Numbered from the stretch's first letter, positions 1-12,039 are shown. The stretch: DNA of 60,000 bases from Prorocentrum cordatum (GCA_963575745.1 CAUYUJ010019949.1:188001-248000), one strand, 5' to 3'. Notes: a model not told the origin generated them from the letters alone. Numbers and translations are program-made.

Positions 1-49
1 TGATTCAATCGGAGGCATTGACTACGGGCCGAGAGCCGGACCCCCCCCC

Positions 50-300
50 CCCCTCCCCCCCATGCGCCTAAAGCCGGAACCCAGAATAGAAAAATGCTCA
101 CTTGGGCCTTTCTTGGTATGTTTTTGGGCCGTCTTGGAGCCGTCTTGGGGCCATCCTGTTGGCCTCTTGAGCCGTCCAGGGGCGGTCTGGGGTGACTCTT
201 TGGGCCGCCTGGGAGCGTCGGAAGCTCGAAAAGTCGAGGGCCTCCAAAACACTGAACATTCAAAATGACATTCATTATAACAGAGAAAAGCCCCAAGCAT
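50..300 (-). repeat. Degenerate CCAAGACGGCC-type dispersed repeat
   Basis: On the minus strand this is a run of loosely repeated CCAAGACGGCC/CCAAGATGGCC words. The same low-complexity family recurs at 705-950, 11,000-11,600, 18,720-19,150 and 20,830-21,130. ORFs across it on either strand give Trp/Gly/Pro-rich translations that are a by-product of the repeat. Confidence 0.6.
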
Positions 301-705
301 AATATGTTTTGGGCTATAGGGCTATAGGGATACAAGGCCATAGGGCTATAGGTCTATAGGGCTATAGGGCTATAGGCATATATAGAGCTGTAGGGTTGTA
401 GGGCTATAAGGCTATAAGGCTGTAGGGCTGTAGGGCTATTGGGCTACAGGGCTACAGGGCTGCAGGGCTATAGGGCTAGAACGCTATTGGGCTATAGGTC
501 TGTAAGGCTTTATGGCTGTAATGCTATGGCGCTATATGGTGATAGGGCAATAGGGATACAAAAGTATTGTGCTATAGGATTATAGGGCTATTATGCTATA
601 GGGATATAGGGCTATAGGTCTATGAATATGGGGCTACAGGGCTATCAGGGCTATGTGGCTATTGGGCTATAGAGCTATAGGGCTACAGTGCTAGAGAGCT
701 ACATG
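301..705 (+). repeat. GGGCTATA minisatellite
   Basis: About 400 bp of degenerate tandem GGGCTATA/GGGCTACA units of 8-10 bp. It ends where the CCAAGACGGCC-family repeat resumes at about 705-950. No coding potential is visible. Confidence 0.85.
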
Positions 706-949
706 GCTGGCTCTTCGGGCTCTCGAGAGTCGCCTCGAAGGCTTCTTGGGCCGTCTTGGGGCCATCTTGGGCGGCTTGGACCGATCGTGCGGCGATTCGG
801 GACCACCTTCGACCGTCTTGGAGCCCCCTTGGCCCCTCTTGGAGCCCTCTTAGGCCGAACAACCTTCGCGAGATGCCGCGGGGAGCTCAAGAGGCCACGT
901 GGCACGCCCCAGAAGATTTTGCAATTTCGGCTCCGGGACACCTTTAGGA

Positions 950-1640
950 TTCCTCAGGATAACGGACTGAGGCTTCAAAGGATTCAGCACTTCTTTGAGG
1001 ACTCTCCAGCTCGTGCCTCGAGGGCACGGAGGCGGATATTGACAACGAGTTACCTATGCCTATACGTATCTATGTTCATATTGCGTTCTGAGCATCGGCA
1101 CCACTGCAGTAAATGTTTTCGATGTGTAGGCGTGACCACAGACCTGGTGTAGGACAGATGACTCTCGCAGAAGATCGTGGTCTGATATGCGCTCTCCAGT
1201 TGCGGAGTCGGCCCGGTGCACCGTTCCAGTGATGGGATCGGTGCGTCTCGTGCCTGGTCCTAGTGCTGTCGGAGCACGGAGTGCTGTTGGAGCACGCAGT
1301 GGCGGCGCGTCTGGCTCGTTCAAGATTCTCCAGGATGTCTTCCTACTCCTACGCCCTGCCCCTCTTCCGCATCATGATTCTCTCCACCCTCCCCCGACTT
1401 TCTCGCTCCTTCTCTGCGAGAGGTCCAGACCAGGGCAATCAGAAAGCCGTCGCGGTCGCCCCCCCCTGCCCTTGGACCGGCGGAAAGTCCGGCCGAGCTC
1501 TGCATGGGCGTGGTTTAAGTTTGGCCCAATGCTGCCACTGCGACGCGCTTGGCCACGATGCAATGGGGTGTCGCAGGATGCAGGCGAACACAAGATTGTC
1601 CGGTGTGAATGCCACATTGAGGTTTCGACAGGAGCAGCAA
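950..1640. other. No recognisable feature
   Basis: Mixed-composition DNA with short open frames in several phases, none resembling a known protein. I see no repeat structure or RNA gene here. Confidence 0.4.
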
Positions 1641-2130
1641 CATACACCCATCACCTACTTGAACACAGCAGCGCATCGAGTTCGAACCTGGTCCAAACGT
1701 GGTTCCAGAGGAAGTCCCTCACGAATCGCATACTGTTCTATGGGTTCGAACCGAATTCGGACCCGGCTCAAACCTGCTTTTCGAGGAAGTACCGCGGGAA
1801 CCGCTCATTTCTCTATTGTTTCGAATGTGGTTCGAACCTGTTTTCCGAGCAGGTTCCAGCACAAAACGCTTACGCTTTATTGCTCCGAAGCGAATTCGAA
1901 CTTGGTTCAAACATGCTTTTCGAGGATGTCCTGCACGAAACGATAACTTTTCTACTGTTCGAACCTGCTTTCCGAGGAGGCTCCAGCACGAAACGCATGC
2001 TGTTCTATTGGTTTGAACCGATTTCGAACCTGCTTTCCGAGGGAGTCCCACACGAAACGCTTATGTGTAAATTGTTTCCAACCGACTACTTTTATTCAGA
2101 ACCGACTGTCGATCCTGGTTCGAACCTTTT
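1640..2130 (+). repeat. Minisatellite with a 55-77 bp unit
   Basis: About six or seven imperfect tandem units, each containing TTCGAACCTG, a CTTTTCGAGGA-like core, a CACGAAACGC core and CTGTTCTATTG. Unit length varies from 55 to 77 bp, so the open frames across it (1,187-2,236 and others) are frame-drifting repeat translations, not a gene. Confidence 0.8.
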
Positions 2131-2189
2131 GGGGGAGTACGCGGTTCGCCGTTCTGGAACCGACGCCCCGTTTAGCCTTATCAGAGTGA

Positions 2190-2279
2190 GGGGGCTGAAC
2201 CGAACGGTCATTCACTGTCCCTGGGTGCGTGGCTGAAGTGGAATTCCGCGATGCTGATTATTGTTATTGTTGTTGTTCT

Positions 2280-2311
<32 letters not shown>

Positions 2312-2365
2312 TTGTTGTTATTGTTGAGTTCTCAATTCTGAAGAATAAGTATTGTTGATCCCCCC
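2190..2365 (+). repeat. Dispersed element with GTT/GCT tail
   Basis: The segment around GTCATTCACTGTCCCTGGG, followed by an interrupted TTG/TGC microsatellite, matches the reverse complement of 32,030-32,110 almost perfectly. The AT-rich near-palindrome after the microsatellite (about 2,325-2,360) matches those at 3,345-3,370 and 4,290-4,320. This is one dispersed repeat family with an attached microsatellite. Confidence 0.7.
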
Positions 2366-2479
2366 CGACCGGTGCGTATTGTTTTTTCTCCATCAAAGTG
2401 TGCCCCTCCCTCGACGCTCGCACCCTGTTTGTTGACAGGGAAAGTCTTCCTACTCAAATTGGGCCCCTGGCCCCCAGGC

Positions 2480-3185
2480 TACAACAACAACGGCTCCCGC
2501 CTGAGACTTCCTTACAATTTAGTAAGGACCCCCGCTCCCGCCCGAAAGTTCCTCGCATTTTATTCAGGAATCGCGCTCTCGCTTGGGACTTTCTTACAAT
2601 TTATTAAGGAATCGCTTTCCCGGCGCTCTGGAGTCGCGCTCTCGCTGGAGACGTGCTTGCAACTTCCTGAAGAATGGCCTTGCGTTGGAATTTCCTGCAA
2701 TTTGCCAAAGCGCCGCGCTCCCGACACCCAGGCACACAGGAGTCGCGCCCGTTGTGGCCCCATGCGCATGCCCTTCGTGGCCCCGCTGTCGCCATTTGTG
2801 TCCCCCTCACTGTCCTACGTGGCCCAGCTGCTCCCCTCAGTGGCCCCATAGTTGCCTTCTGTGGCCCCGCATTACCTGCACTTCGTGGCCCCCGCTCGTT
2901 CGCGCTCTTCGTGCCCCCATACGCATTCCCTTCGTGCCCCCGCTGTCGCCCTTCGTGGCCTACTTCGTGCCCTTCGTGGCCCTGCTGTCGTTCTCTCTCG
3001 CTCTCGCTTTCGCTCGTCGTCGCCGACGTCATCGTCGTCTCCGTCATCTTCGACGTCGTCGTCGTCGTCGTCGTCGGTCCCCTGTCCGTCCCCTTAGGGG
3101 TCGGGTCGACGGTCCGCGGCCGCCCCGCCGATCAGCGCTGTCGCTGGCCAGGCCGACGGTCCGCGGCCGCCCCGCCGCTTGCCGG
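2480..3185 (+). repeat. Serial short minisatellites
   Basis: Three adjoining tandem arrays. At 2,480-2,740 are about five degenerate 55-60 bp units around CTTACAATTTATTAAGGAA. At 2,740-3,000 are 20-24 bp units around CTTCGTGGCCCCGCTGTCG. At 3,100-3,180 is a duplicated segment around GACGGTCCGCGGCCGCC. A short GTC microsatellite lies between. No gene is supported. Confidence 0.65.
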
Positions 3186-3329
3186 GGCCCGGCCTGCAGG
3201 GAAGAAAGGTATACCCCCCAAACGGGGTCCGATCGAACACGAAAAGGGCGGGTCTCGAGGGTTTGGGAAATACGCGTTATTGGACATTCGAGGATATAAG
3301 GGCGAACAGTCTTAAACTTATTGTTGTTG

Positions 3330-4257
3330 GTGTTGTTGTTGAACATTATTAATTCTAAAGAATAATTATTGTTGGGACCCCTGGTGCACGGCCCCCCTGC
3401 GCCGCCTAGGCCGCAGCTACATTTTCATCATTTTCGTGAGGAAGCCTCAGGTAATACGATGTCATCAAGATCCGGTTGTTTTGTTGTAATCCGTTTTCCC
3501 TTGCAAAAAACACTATAAAATGACATTTCTTGTTCTAATATAATCAAATTTCAAGAATCCCTTGCAAAAAATAAGGTAAAGTGGACATTCGCGCGCGCAA
3601 GACGAAATCCTTCCAAAACCTTAGTGTTCGCAGCGATTTTAACATAAAAACATCAAAAAACCAATGGTTTTTCAACAAAAAATTGTCAAAATCTCATCCC
3701 GCGCGCTCTTGCGGATTCGTAGGAAACCCAACACTTTTTAAACATTTCTGTCAAACGGGCTTTTGCGAGCAACTTTTTCGAACTTCTGCGACAACGGTTG
3801 CGCACCTGCCAGGGCCATCATCCCTGTCAAATAATACCATGCGGGACACATTCGTTTTTTCTTCGCGCGCGCACGCCGAAATCTCCATCTTGTGAGTACG
3901 TATCATGTGTATCATGTGTATCATGTACCATATGCATCATATGCAACAGATGTTCTGTGGAAGGCTTAACAACTTCTGTGGGTTAACAAGGCTTAACAAC
4001 TTCTGTGGGTGTACGAACGTAGGCTTAACAACTTCTGTGGGTGTGTACTCCACGCCAGTGTAGTAGCCACGGTCGTCCGCAGGCCACGAAGTGAAGTGTC
4101 CGAACGTCATAGGGCGGGAAGCTGGGTGTGGGTGGTGGCGAAGAGTCGTGTGGATATTTGGTAGAGCTTGCACTGCCCCCCCACAAAGTGGGGGTATTGG
4201 CTGGCGTCGCATGAAAACCCTGGCACTGGTGAGAACACTGAGCGTTCGGGTAAAGTG

Positions 4258-4290
<33 letters not shown>

Positions 4291-5090
4291 GAACATTATT
4301 ATTCTAAAGAATAATTATTGTTGGGACCCCTGGTGCGCGGCCCCCTCGCCGCGCCTAGGCCGCAGCCTCATTTTCATAATTTTCGCGAGGAAGTCTCAGG
4401 CAAAACGATGGTCCAGATCCGGTTGTGTTGTTACGATCGGTTTTCCCTTGCAAAAAATAAGCAAAGTGGACATTTCTTGTTCTAACATAACCAAACTTCA
4501 AGAATCCCTTGCAAAAAATAAGGTAAAGTGGACATTCGCGCGCGCAAGACGAAATCCTTCCAAAACCTTAGTGTTCGTAGCGATTTTAACATAAAAACAT
4601 CAAAAAACCAATGGTTTTTCAAAAAAAATGTCAAAATTTCATCCCGCGCGCTCTTGCGGATTCGTAGGAAACCCAACACTTTTTAAACATTTCTGTCAAA
4701 CGGGCTTTTGCGAGCAACTTTTTCGAACTTCTGCAACAACGGTTGCGCACCTGCCAGGGCCATCATCCCTGTCAAATAATACCATGCGGGACACATTCGT
4801 TTTTTCTTCGCGCGCGCACGCCGTCGTCGTCGGCCGCGGGGCCCTGAATAGTAGCCACGGTCGTCCGCATGCCACGAAGTGAAGTGTCCGAACGTCATAG
4901 GGCGGGAAGCTGGGTGTGGGTGGTGGCGAAGAGTCGTTTGGAAATTTGGTAGAGCTTGAACCGGCCCCCCCACAAAGTGGGGGTATTGCCCGCCTCCTAT
5001 GAAAACCCTGGCACTGGTGAGAACGGAGTGTCCCCACGTGCTAGTAATTGTTGTTGTTGTTATTGTTGTTGTTGTTGTTGTTGTTGTTGG
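3330..5090 (+). repeat. Tandem duplication of a roughly 0.8-0.95 kb unit
   Basis: Two head-to-tail copies: unit 1 about 3,330-4,290 and unit 2 about 4,290-5,090. Each starts with a TTG microsatellite and the near-palindrome ATTCTAAAGAATAATTATTG, then an AT-richer stretch with CCTTGCAAAAAATAAG motifs, then the segment around GTAGCCACGGTCGTCCGC. Unit 1 has an extra 170 bp (3,880-4,050) in which CTTAACAACTTCTGTGGG is triplicated. Confidence 0.8.
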
Positions 5091-6120
5091 TTGTTGCTCG
5101 TTGTTTGTCGTTGTCGTCGTCCCACCCGCGACCCGCCCCGCGACCCACCCGCGACCCACCCCGCGACCCACCCGCGACCCACCCGCGACCCACCCCGCGA
5201 CCCACCCGCGACCCACCCCGCGACCCACCCGCGACCCACCAGCGACCCACCCGCGACCCACCCCGCGACCCGCCCGCGACCCACCCCGAGACTTGAGACC
5301 CCCCCGGCGACCCACCCGCGACCCACCGCGACCCACCCCGCGACCCACCGGCGACCCACCCGCGACCCACACGCGACCCACCTGCGACCCACCCGCGACC
5401 CACCCGCGACCCACCCCGCGACCCGCGACCCACCCGCGACCCACCGACCTATCCGCGACACACACCCGCGACCCACACCCCGCGACTCACCCAAAATTTT
5501 CGGCGTTTGCGGCGGGTTTCTTTTGCATTCGTTCCAGGTGGGGAACCTGCGACCCACCCGCGACCCAAACCGCGCCAGCGACCCACCCGCGATCCACCGC
5601 GACCCACCCGCGACCCACCCGCGACCCACCCCGCGACCCACCCAAACTTCTCGGCGCCTGCGGCGGGCTTCTTTTGCATTCGTTCCAGGTGGAGAACCTG
5701 CGACCCACCCGCGACCCAAACCGCGTTCAGTGCAAAAATCAAAATTATCGGCGCCTGCGGCGGGCAATTTTTTAATTCCTTCCAGGTGGAGGTGGAGAAC
5801 CCGCGACCCACCCGCGACCCAAGCTACATTCACTGAACACGGAACAAGCCAAAATTTCGGCGCTTGCGGCGGGTGTCTTTTGCATTCGTTCCAGGTGGAG
5901 AACTTGCGACCCAAACCGCGTTCAGTGTACAAATCAAAATTTTCGGCGCCTGCGGCGGGCTGTTTTTTAAATTCTTTCCAGGTGGGGGTGGAGAGCCCGC
6001 GACCCACCCGCGACCCAAACCACGTTCACTGAACAAGCCAAAAATTCGGCGCCTGCGGCGGTCCGCCGGCTCGACGCCCGCGTCGCCCGCGCCCGCCCTC
6101 TTTATCCGCAATTGCGGGGT
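5046..6120 (+). repeat. Composite satellite: TTG run, GCGACCCACCC array, ~115 bp units
   Basis: Order: TTG microsatellite (5,046-5,100); about 350 bp of 9-12 bp GCGACCCACCC units (5,120-5,490); then five or six units of about 115 bp (5,490-6,065) containing GGCGCCTGCGGCGGGC and TTCCAGGTGGAGAACC; ending at the palindrome CCGCAATTGCGG (6,106). The whole block recurs in reverse orientation at 31,105-32,030. Its Pro/Thr/Asp- and Gly/Val-rich ORFs are repeat translations. Confidence 0.85.
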
Positions 6121-6879
6121 GCCCGCCCCCTGCTGGCACAGCTCCATGCCTGTCACATTGTACCAGGCTCCGCGCACCCAACGGGGCACCCCCGGTCCAC
6201 GCTGCGCCAGCGTGTCAAAAGTTGGGGGCGATCTCTTACCACAGCACAGTCTCCTCGGCTACTCGTACGAGTGACCTTTGGCCAGAAAGACTTTCGGTGC
6301 GGGCCCACAGTGGTTCTTCCAGTTCTGTCCTGCACGCCTGCATGCTTGGACTTGGCCGCCCCGCGATCCCGTAAAGCTGCGCACCCAAGGTCACGCATGC
6401 CCAGACAGGTGTTCGACCATGGATCCCTTGTTCAACGCAACCATCCGGCTTTCGCGCCGAGGACTGCCGGAATCCGCCGAAGACCGCCAGAAACCACGGA
6501 AGATGACCAAAGACCGCCAAATATGTACCCAGGACCATTCTTGATGGCTCCCCCGCCCAGCCCAGATCAACTCCAAGTCAGCCCCAGAAGCTTCCAGAGG
6601 GACCAAAGGGGACGGAAACCGCCATGGAGGACGCCCTTGTCTCGAGCCTCGGCGGGCCCTCCGAGACGTCCCGTCAGGCTGCTGCCCCTCAGCGCGGACC
6701 TCCTGAGGATGCTCATCTCGGACGTTTCGCCGAGCAGCCACCTGAGCTCGGCCTTCAGCCTGAAGGACTGGTCGGGCGGGGTCGTGAGCAATAGCGGCCA
6801 GCTGCAAGGCTCGGACCGGGGCGGGGCAGGGACCCGTGCAGGGGCCACCTCGATCCAGTCGGTCCGATTCGACATCGGT

Positions 6880-7060
6880 TTCGGCCGTCTCGGTCCGACT
6901 CGATTCCACTGTTCTGGCGATCCGATGCGGCCCGATGCTTAGAAGGCGTTGGTACGCATCCTGGCGCGGCCGATCCAATTCGATTTCGTGTCTGTGCCGA
7001 CTTTCGATCTGACGCGCAGTCCGATTCGATTCGATTTCCCGATTCGATTCTGACTGATCT
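6880..7060 (+). repeat. GATCCGATTCGA dispersed repeat, copy 1
   Basis: Clusters of CGATCCGATGCGGCCCGATG and GATTCGATTTC words. The same arrangement (GTTCTGGCGATCCGATGCGG, then CGCGGCCGATCC) recurs near 21,730-21,945, 40,565-40,795 and 50,030-50,200, indicating an old interspersed element and not a simple microsatellite. 6,120-6,880 contains nothing I recognise. Confidence 0.5.
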
Positions 7061-7282
7061 TGCCGAGGCCTTGGGTTTTGGCAGTCCTCGATTCCCAGGC
7101 TCCTGGAGCCTCTCTCAGGACCCCGTGCACTCGAACAATCTATTGATTTATATTTATGTATATAAGTGAAACAAGATCAGTGTTTGTGCGATTCCAGGTC
7201 GAGGGTTCTCACAGTCACCCCCCCACACCCCCCAGATGGGATGGGCCCCAGGGTTCCACAGCCCCCCCCTAGATGGGATGGG

Positions 7283-7515
7283 AGGAGGGGGACGATAACG
7301 AAGACGACGCCGACGCCGACGCCGCCGCCGCCACCGACACCGACGCCGACGCCGACGCCGACGCCAACGCCGACGACGACGACGCCGACGCCAGCGCCGA
7401 CGCCGACAACGCTGAGGTCGACGCCGATGACGACGCCGACGCTCACGCCGACGCCGACGACGACGACGACGACGCCGACAGCCTACGACGACGACGACGC
7501 CGACGACGACGACGC

Positions 7516-7546
<31 letters not shown>

Positions 7547-8350
7547 CACGACACCGACGCCGGCGCCGGCGCCGACCACGACGACGACGACGCCGACGCC
7601 GACGACGCCGGCGACGACAACGACGACGACGCCGACGCCGGCGACGCCGAGGCCGACGCCGACGTCCACGACGACGACGACGCCGACGACGACGACGACG
7701 ACGACGACGACGGCGGACGACGCCCGCCAACGACGGCGAAGCCGACGACGAAGCCATCGACGACGACGACGACGACAACGACGAAGACGCCGACGACAAC
7801 GACGACGACGATGCCGTCGCCGCCCGCCGCCGACGATGACGACGACGACGACGACGCCGACGACTACGACGCCGACGACGACGCCGACGACGACGACAAC
7901 GACGACGACGACGCCGACCACGAGACGACGCCGACGCCGACGACGACGACGACGACGCCGACGCCGACGACGACGACGACGCCGACGCCGACGACGACGA
8001 CAACGACGACGACAGCGACGCCGACGCCGACGACGACGACGCTGACGACGACGACTACGACGACGACGCCGACGACGCCGACGACGACGACGCCAACCCC
8101 GACGCCGACGACGAATCCGACGGCGCCGCCGACGACTACGACGACGACGACGCCGACGACGACGACGCCGACGCCGAAGCCATCGACGACGACGACGACG
8201 ACGACGACAACGACGACGCCGACGACGACGACGACGATGCTGTCGTCGCCCGCCGCCGACGATGACGACGACGACGACGCCGACGACTATGACTACGACG
8301 CCGACGATGACGCCGACGACGACGACGACAACGACGACGACGACGACGCC
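7283..8350 (+). repeat. GAC/GCC trinucleotide microsatellite, about 1.07 kb
   Basis: Almost uninterrupted GACGCC/GACGAC repeats. Every reading frame on both strands stays open (Asp, Thr/Pro, Arg, Ser and Val homopolymers), which explains the very long ORFs; none is a credible gene. A second block lies at 8,523-8,697. Confidence 0.9.
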
Positions 8351-8379
8351 GAGCCACCCCACGCCAACACGGGGAGGGG

Positions 8380-8510
8380 GAGGGGGGGCGCCGGCACCAT
8401 CCACCACGCCTTTTCCACAGGGCCACGACCATTCGCGTGTCCTTCGCGCGAGGCTCACGGGCGTATCGATCCAGCGCGGGGGGGGGCTCGACCTCATATG
8501 CATTGGGATG
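8380..8510 (+). repeat. Microsatellite-associated dispersed repeat
   Basis: Contains CCACAGGGCCACGACC and GCGAGGCTCACGGGCGTA followed by a CCAGCG-G-run. The same words in the same order occur at 10,610-10,850 beside another GACGCC microsatellite, so a repeat and this microsatellite travel together. Confidence 0.5.
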
Positions 8511-9022
8511 GGAGCGGGGCAAGGTGACGACGACGACGACGGCGGTGACGGCGACGATGACGACGACGACGGCGACGCCGCCGCCGCCGACGCCGACGAC
8601 GACGACGCCGACGCCGTCGCCGACGCCGACGCCAACGCCGACGCCGACGACGACGGAAGACGACGGATGACGACGACGACGGCGACGACGCCGACCATCA
8701 TCGCCTTGGTGAGGGCGCCGCCCAGCCAGTAAGCCTGGCGTGACGGCGGCCTGGCAATGACCATTCAGGAACAAGCAGACGAGCGGACACCACTGAGGGC
8801 CCCGAAAAGTGTCCGGGCCAGGGGCGCCGAAGAAGCAGAATCGCGTGTGGCACCCTTGCGGCCAGCCACGTGGGGTGATGGCATTGCGACATCAGGTATT
8901 ATTCAAGGATAGGGAGCTGCGTCGCCTGCACAGCTCGACCGCTGCAGCAGCCTGCCATTGCGGCAGGTACGCGAGAGCAGACACAACCATTGCACTGTAA
9001 TAGGTTTGTGTCCTGAGACGAA

Positions 9023-10260
9023 TCATGCAACTTGCATATCCGCCGTTGCGGCGGCATCAATCGAAGTGGCCGGATTGCCCACTGCCACACATACTTGAAG
9101 AAGAAACGAATTTCCTGGACCAAGCCCCGACGGGGGGAGATCCAAGTAACGTAGCCAGGCGGCCTCGGCCGCCTCCATATTGGCGAGGCCCTGGTCATTG
9201 AAATCCAGGGACGCCGGGTCCTTCAGAATCAAAAGCGAATCGCTGACGATCTCGTCGATGAGGTCGACCACCCAACGAGAACGGGCTCCTGCCGGCAGCA
9301 TAGAGATTAAGAACGCCCGAGCGCGTCCTGCTCAAGGCTGCACCACCAGACGGCGCGCTTTCCAAGTGGCCCGATAAGATGTTGACGAAGCCCTCGGCGG
9401 TGCCAGCGTCCAGAGGGATGTCGAGCTCCATCTCGTTGCCCAGCTCGAGGTCACCAGTGCCGAGCACGACGGCGTCTTCAGCATCACGCTGCACGCGCGC
9501 AGGCTGGCGCCAGATGATTTTGGCCGCCTCCGGCGTCAGCACGGGGCCAGCTTGTGGCCGCCGCCGGCGGAAGGCAGCGACGATGCCATCGGTGGTGCTG
9601 CTTGGTGCACGCTGGTGTTGTTGGGCGCACGCTTCCAAGAATGGGCACATCGAGTCCCAAGCCTCGTCCAGGCCATCATCCCAAGCTGGCTCTGCCTCAG
9701 CTGGGCCGCCACCGTCCGGGACGGCAGTAGCCAGGATGTCGAACGTAGGCGAAGGCGCGGCAACTGTAGCCGACCCCTGAGGCCGGCAAAGCACGCGCAG
9801 GCACGGGCTCGACGGTGCGGCCGAGTCCATGGCAGCCACCCTGCAGAGCTGCAGCTTGCGAGCCTCCTCACCAGAAAGCTGGCGCAGGCCACTGAGGAGG
9901 GCCCGGCCAGTCTCATGAGAGACAACATCTAGCCATCGAAGACGATCAGGGAGATCCCGAGCGTCGTCGCCACAATCAAACTCACTGTCAGAAGCGATGC
10001 TGAAATAAACGGGTCCGTTGCCATGGATGGCATGCATGAGCGAGTTCCAAACCGCCGCGAGGGCGGCGGAGAACCCATCGATCATGGAGTCGATGAGGTA
10101 ACAAACGAGCAATTGAAAACGACACGTCGATTCCAACCGAAGAGCCTCTTGGCCGTGGCGGGAAGAAGCTGCAATCATGAACGTCCAATCGGTGAGCACC
10201 TGCTGCTGAGACCCCTCGACGAACTGGTACGCGTGCTCCGCGAGGGCGGCGACGACGCCG
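9023..10260 (-). pseudogene. Unrecognised minus-strand coding region, probably frameshifted
   Basis: Read on the minus strand from about 10,260, just after a GACGCC microsatellite, a mixed-composition protein of about 300 residues runs to about 9,345. It includes segments such as TDWTFMIAASSRHGQEALRL and EEARKLQLCRVAAM. Sensible sequence then continues in another frame (9,301-9,023), including RWVVDLIDEIVSDSLLIL, to a TAA stop. The switch near 9,340 could be a one-base frameshift or a tiny intron. I recognise no domain. The upstream part of the open frame (10,850-10,260) is microsatellite translation and should not be counted as protein. It could be a host gene exon or a decayed element ORF. 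Confidence 0.45.
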
Positions 10261-10600
10261 ACGCGGACGAAGTCGACGACGACGACGACGCCAACACCGA
10301 TGCCGATGCCGACGCCGACGACGACAACACCGACGACGACGACGACGCCAACACCGATGCCAATGCCGACGCCGACGACGACGACACCGACGACGCCGAC
10401 GCTGACTCCGACGCGGGCGACGCCGACGCCGACGACACCGACGCCGACGTCGACGCCGACGGATGACGACGACGACGCCGACGCAAACGCCGACGCCGAC
10501 GAATGACGACGACGACGACGACGCCGACGACGACAACGACGCCGACGACGCCGACGAAGACGATGACCACAACGAAGCCGCGGATGATGCCGACGCGGAC
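10240..10600 (+). repeat. GAC/GCC microsatellite
   Basis: Second large GACGCC/GACGAC array, interrupted by AACACC and GATGCC variants. It abuts the 5' side of the minus-strand coding region and supplies that ORF's artefactual N-terminus. Confidence 0.85.
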
Positions 10601-10999
10601 TCCCGCACGCCACTTCACAGGGCCACTCCCACACACCGGCACGCACCACCACGCCACTCCCACAGGGCAACAACCACAGGGGGGGGAGCGACCTTACTCT
10701 CGGAAAGCTCTCGGCGAAAGAAGTGGAACGTCCACCTCCACCATGCCACGCTTGCAGTCCCACGACCACAGGAGGGGGGAGCGATCCCATTCGAGAGGCC
10801 GTCGCGAGGCTGACGGGCGTACCCATCCAGCGGGTGGGGGAGATATACATATGCAGACGAATCAGGCCCGTCCTCGGTTGTAAACTGACGTCTGGAGCGC
10901 GTAATCCTACGAGCGATATTCATATATGCACGCGCGTGCATATTAAATTTTTGAATTTTACTAACCTGGAAGCTCCCTGTAAACCGGACCTCCCCCCAG

Positions 11000-11610
11000 G
11001 GACGCCCCAGACGCCCTCTCGGACGTTCCGGCGGCCCCCTGGACGCCCTTGACAAAAGTCCGGTGGCCCCTCCAGGCTTCCAAAGGCGCCTTGCCGGGCC
11101 TTGCGAGCAGACTCAAGGCGATCAGAGGGGTCATCGGAGAGGCACAAGAGAGAATCAAAACAGCACAAGAGCGATCCAAGAGAAACCTCGACGGTCTGAA
11201 GACGGCCCAAGAGGCACCCGAGAAGCCCCAAGAAGAAGCAAACATCGTCCCATTCTCTTGGGACATGTATATGTTTAGCATATCCGCTTTTGAGGCCTTC
11301 GCAGCGTTCAAGACGGCCCGATGGGCCCCCGATATCGCCCCAAGACGGCCGAAGAGTCCCCCCAGAGGGTCTAAAAACGGCCCAGGAGGGCCCCAAGATT
11401 GCCCCAGAGAGCCCCGAGACTTCCCACAAGAAGGCTCCCAAGAGAGACCCACGAAAGCCACGGGAGACCCCCACGAAGGCCACTGGAGGCCCCCAAGAGG
11501 GCCCCCCCAGATGGCTTCATTAGACTTCTGCAGGGCCCCAACTCCCCAAGACGGCCCAAGAAGGCCCCACGACGGTCCAAAAGAACACCAAAAACGCCCA
11601 GACGGCGTTC
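11000..11610 (+). repeat. CCAAGACGGCC-family dispersed repeat
   Basis: Loosely repeated CCCCAAGA and AAGACGGCCC words over about 600 bp, same family as 50-300 and 18,720-19,150. 11,610-12,030 contains nothing recognisable. Confidence 0.55.
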
Positions 11611-12039
11611 TCCTACGATGTACATCGAGCTGACCCGACGAGCCTGATTCCACGCTTGTCGCTCGAGGTTTGCATTCCTCGATCGACAGAGACAGGCAAT
11701 GAGTCTAGATTCGAAGCTCGACGATCGAAGATTTCCTGAGTGCCTGGGGCCTTCCAGGCATTCAGGAAGCGACCAACATCGATTTGTTCGGAGCTACTGC
11801 AACTTCTTCGGCGTGTCGTGGGAACGCTCTTCACTTCCTCAAAGGATGGACTCAACCACCAGAAGAGGCGGAAGGGATGGGTAGGGATAAACCTTCGAGG
11901 TGGCAGATGATAAGCCAGACGGAACTTATCTCCCGGTCTCCTCCCATCAGGGCTGTTGCTGAAGCAAGCGATCATTCATTGCTTTCCCGGGGAATCGTCT
12001 GGATCAAGGCGCACGACGCGAAGCGCAAATGCAGTGTTG

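Noticed and set aside
1187-2236. 349-residue plus-strand open frame
   Set aside because: Half of it crosses a minisatellite with variable unit length; no frame conservation between units and no domain.
7154-8764. Very long open frames (over 450 residues) on both strands
   Set aside because: They are translations of a GACGCC microsatellite; composition is two to four residue types and all frames are open.
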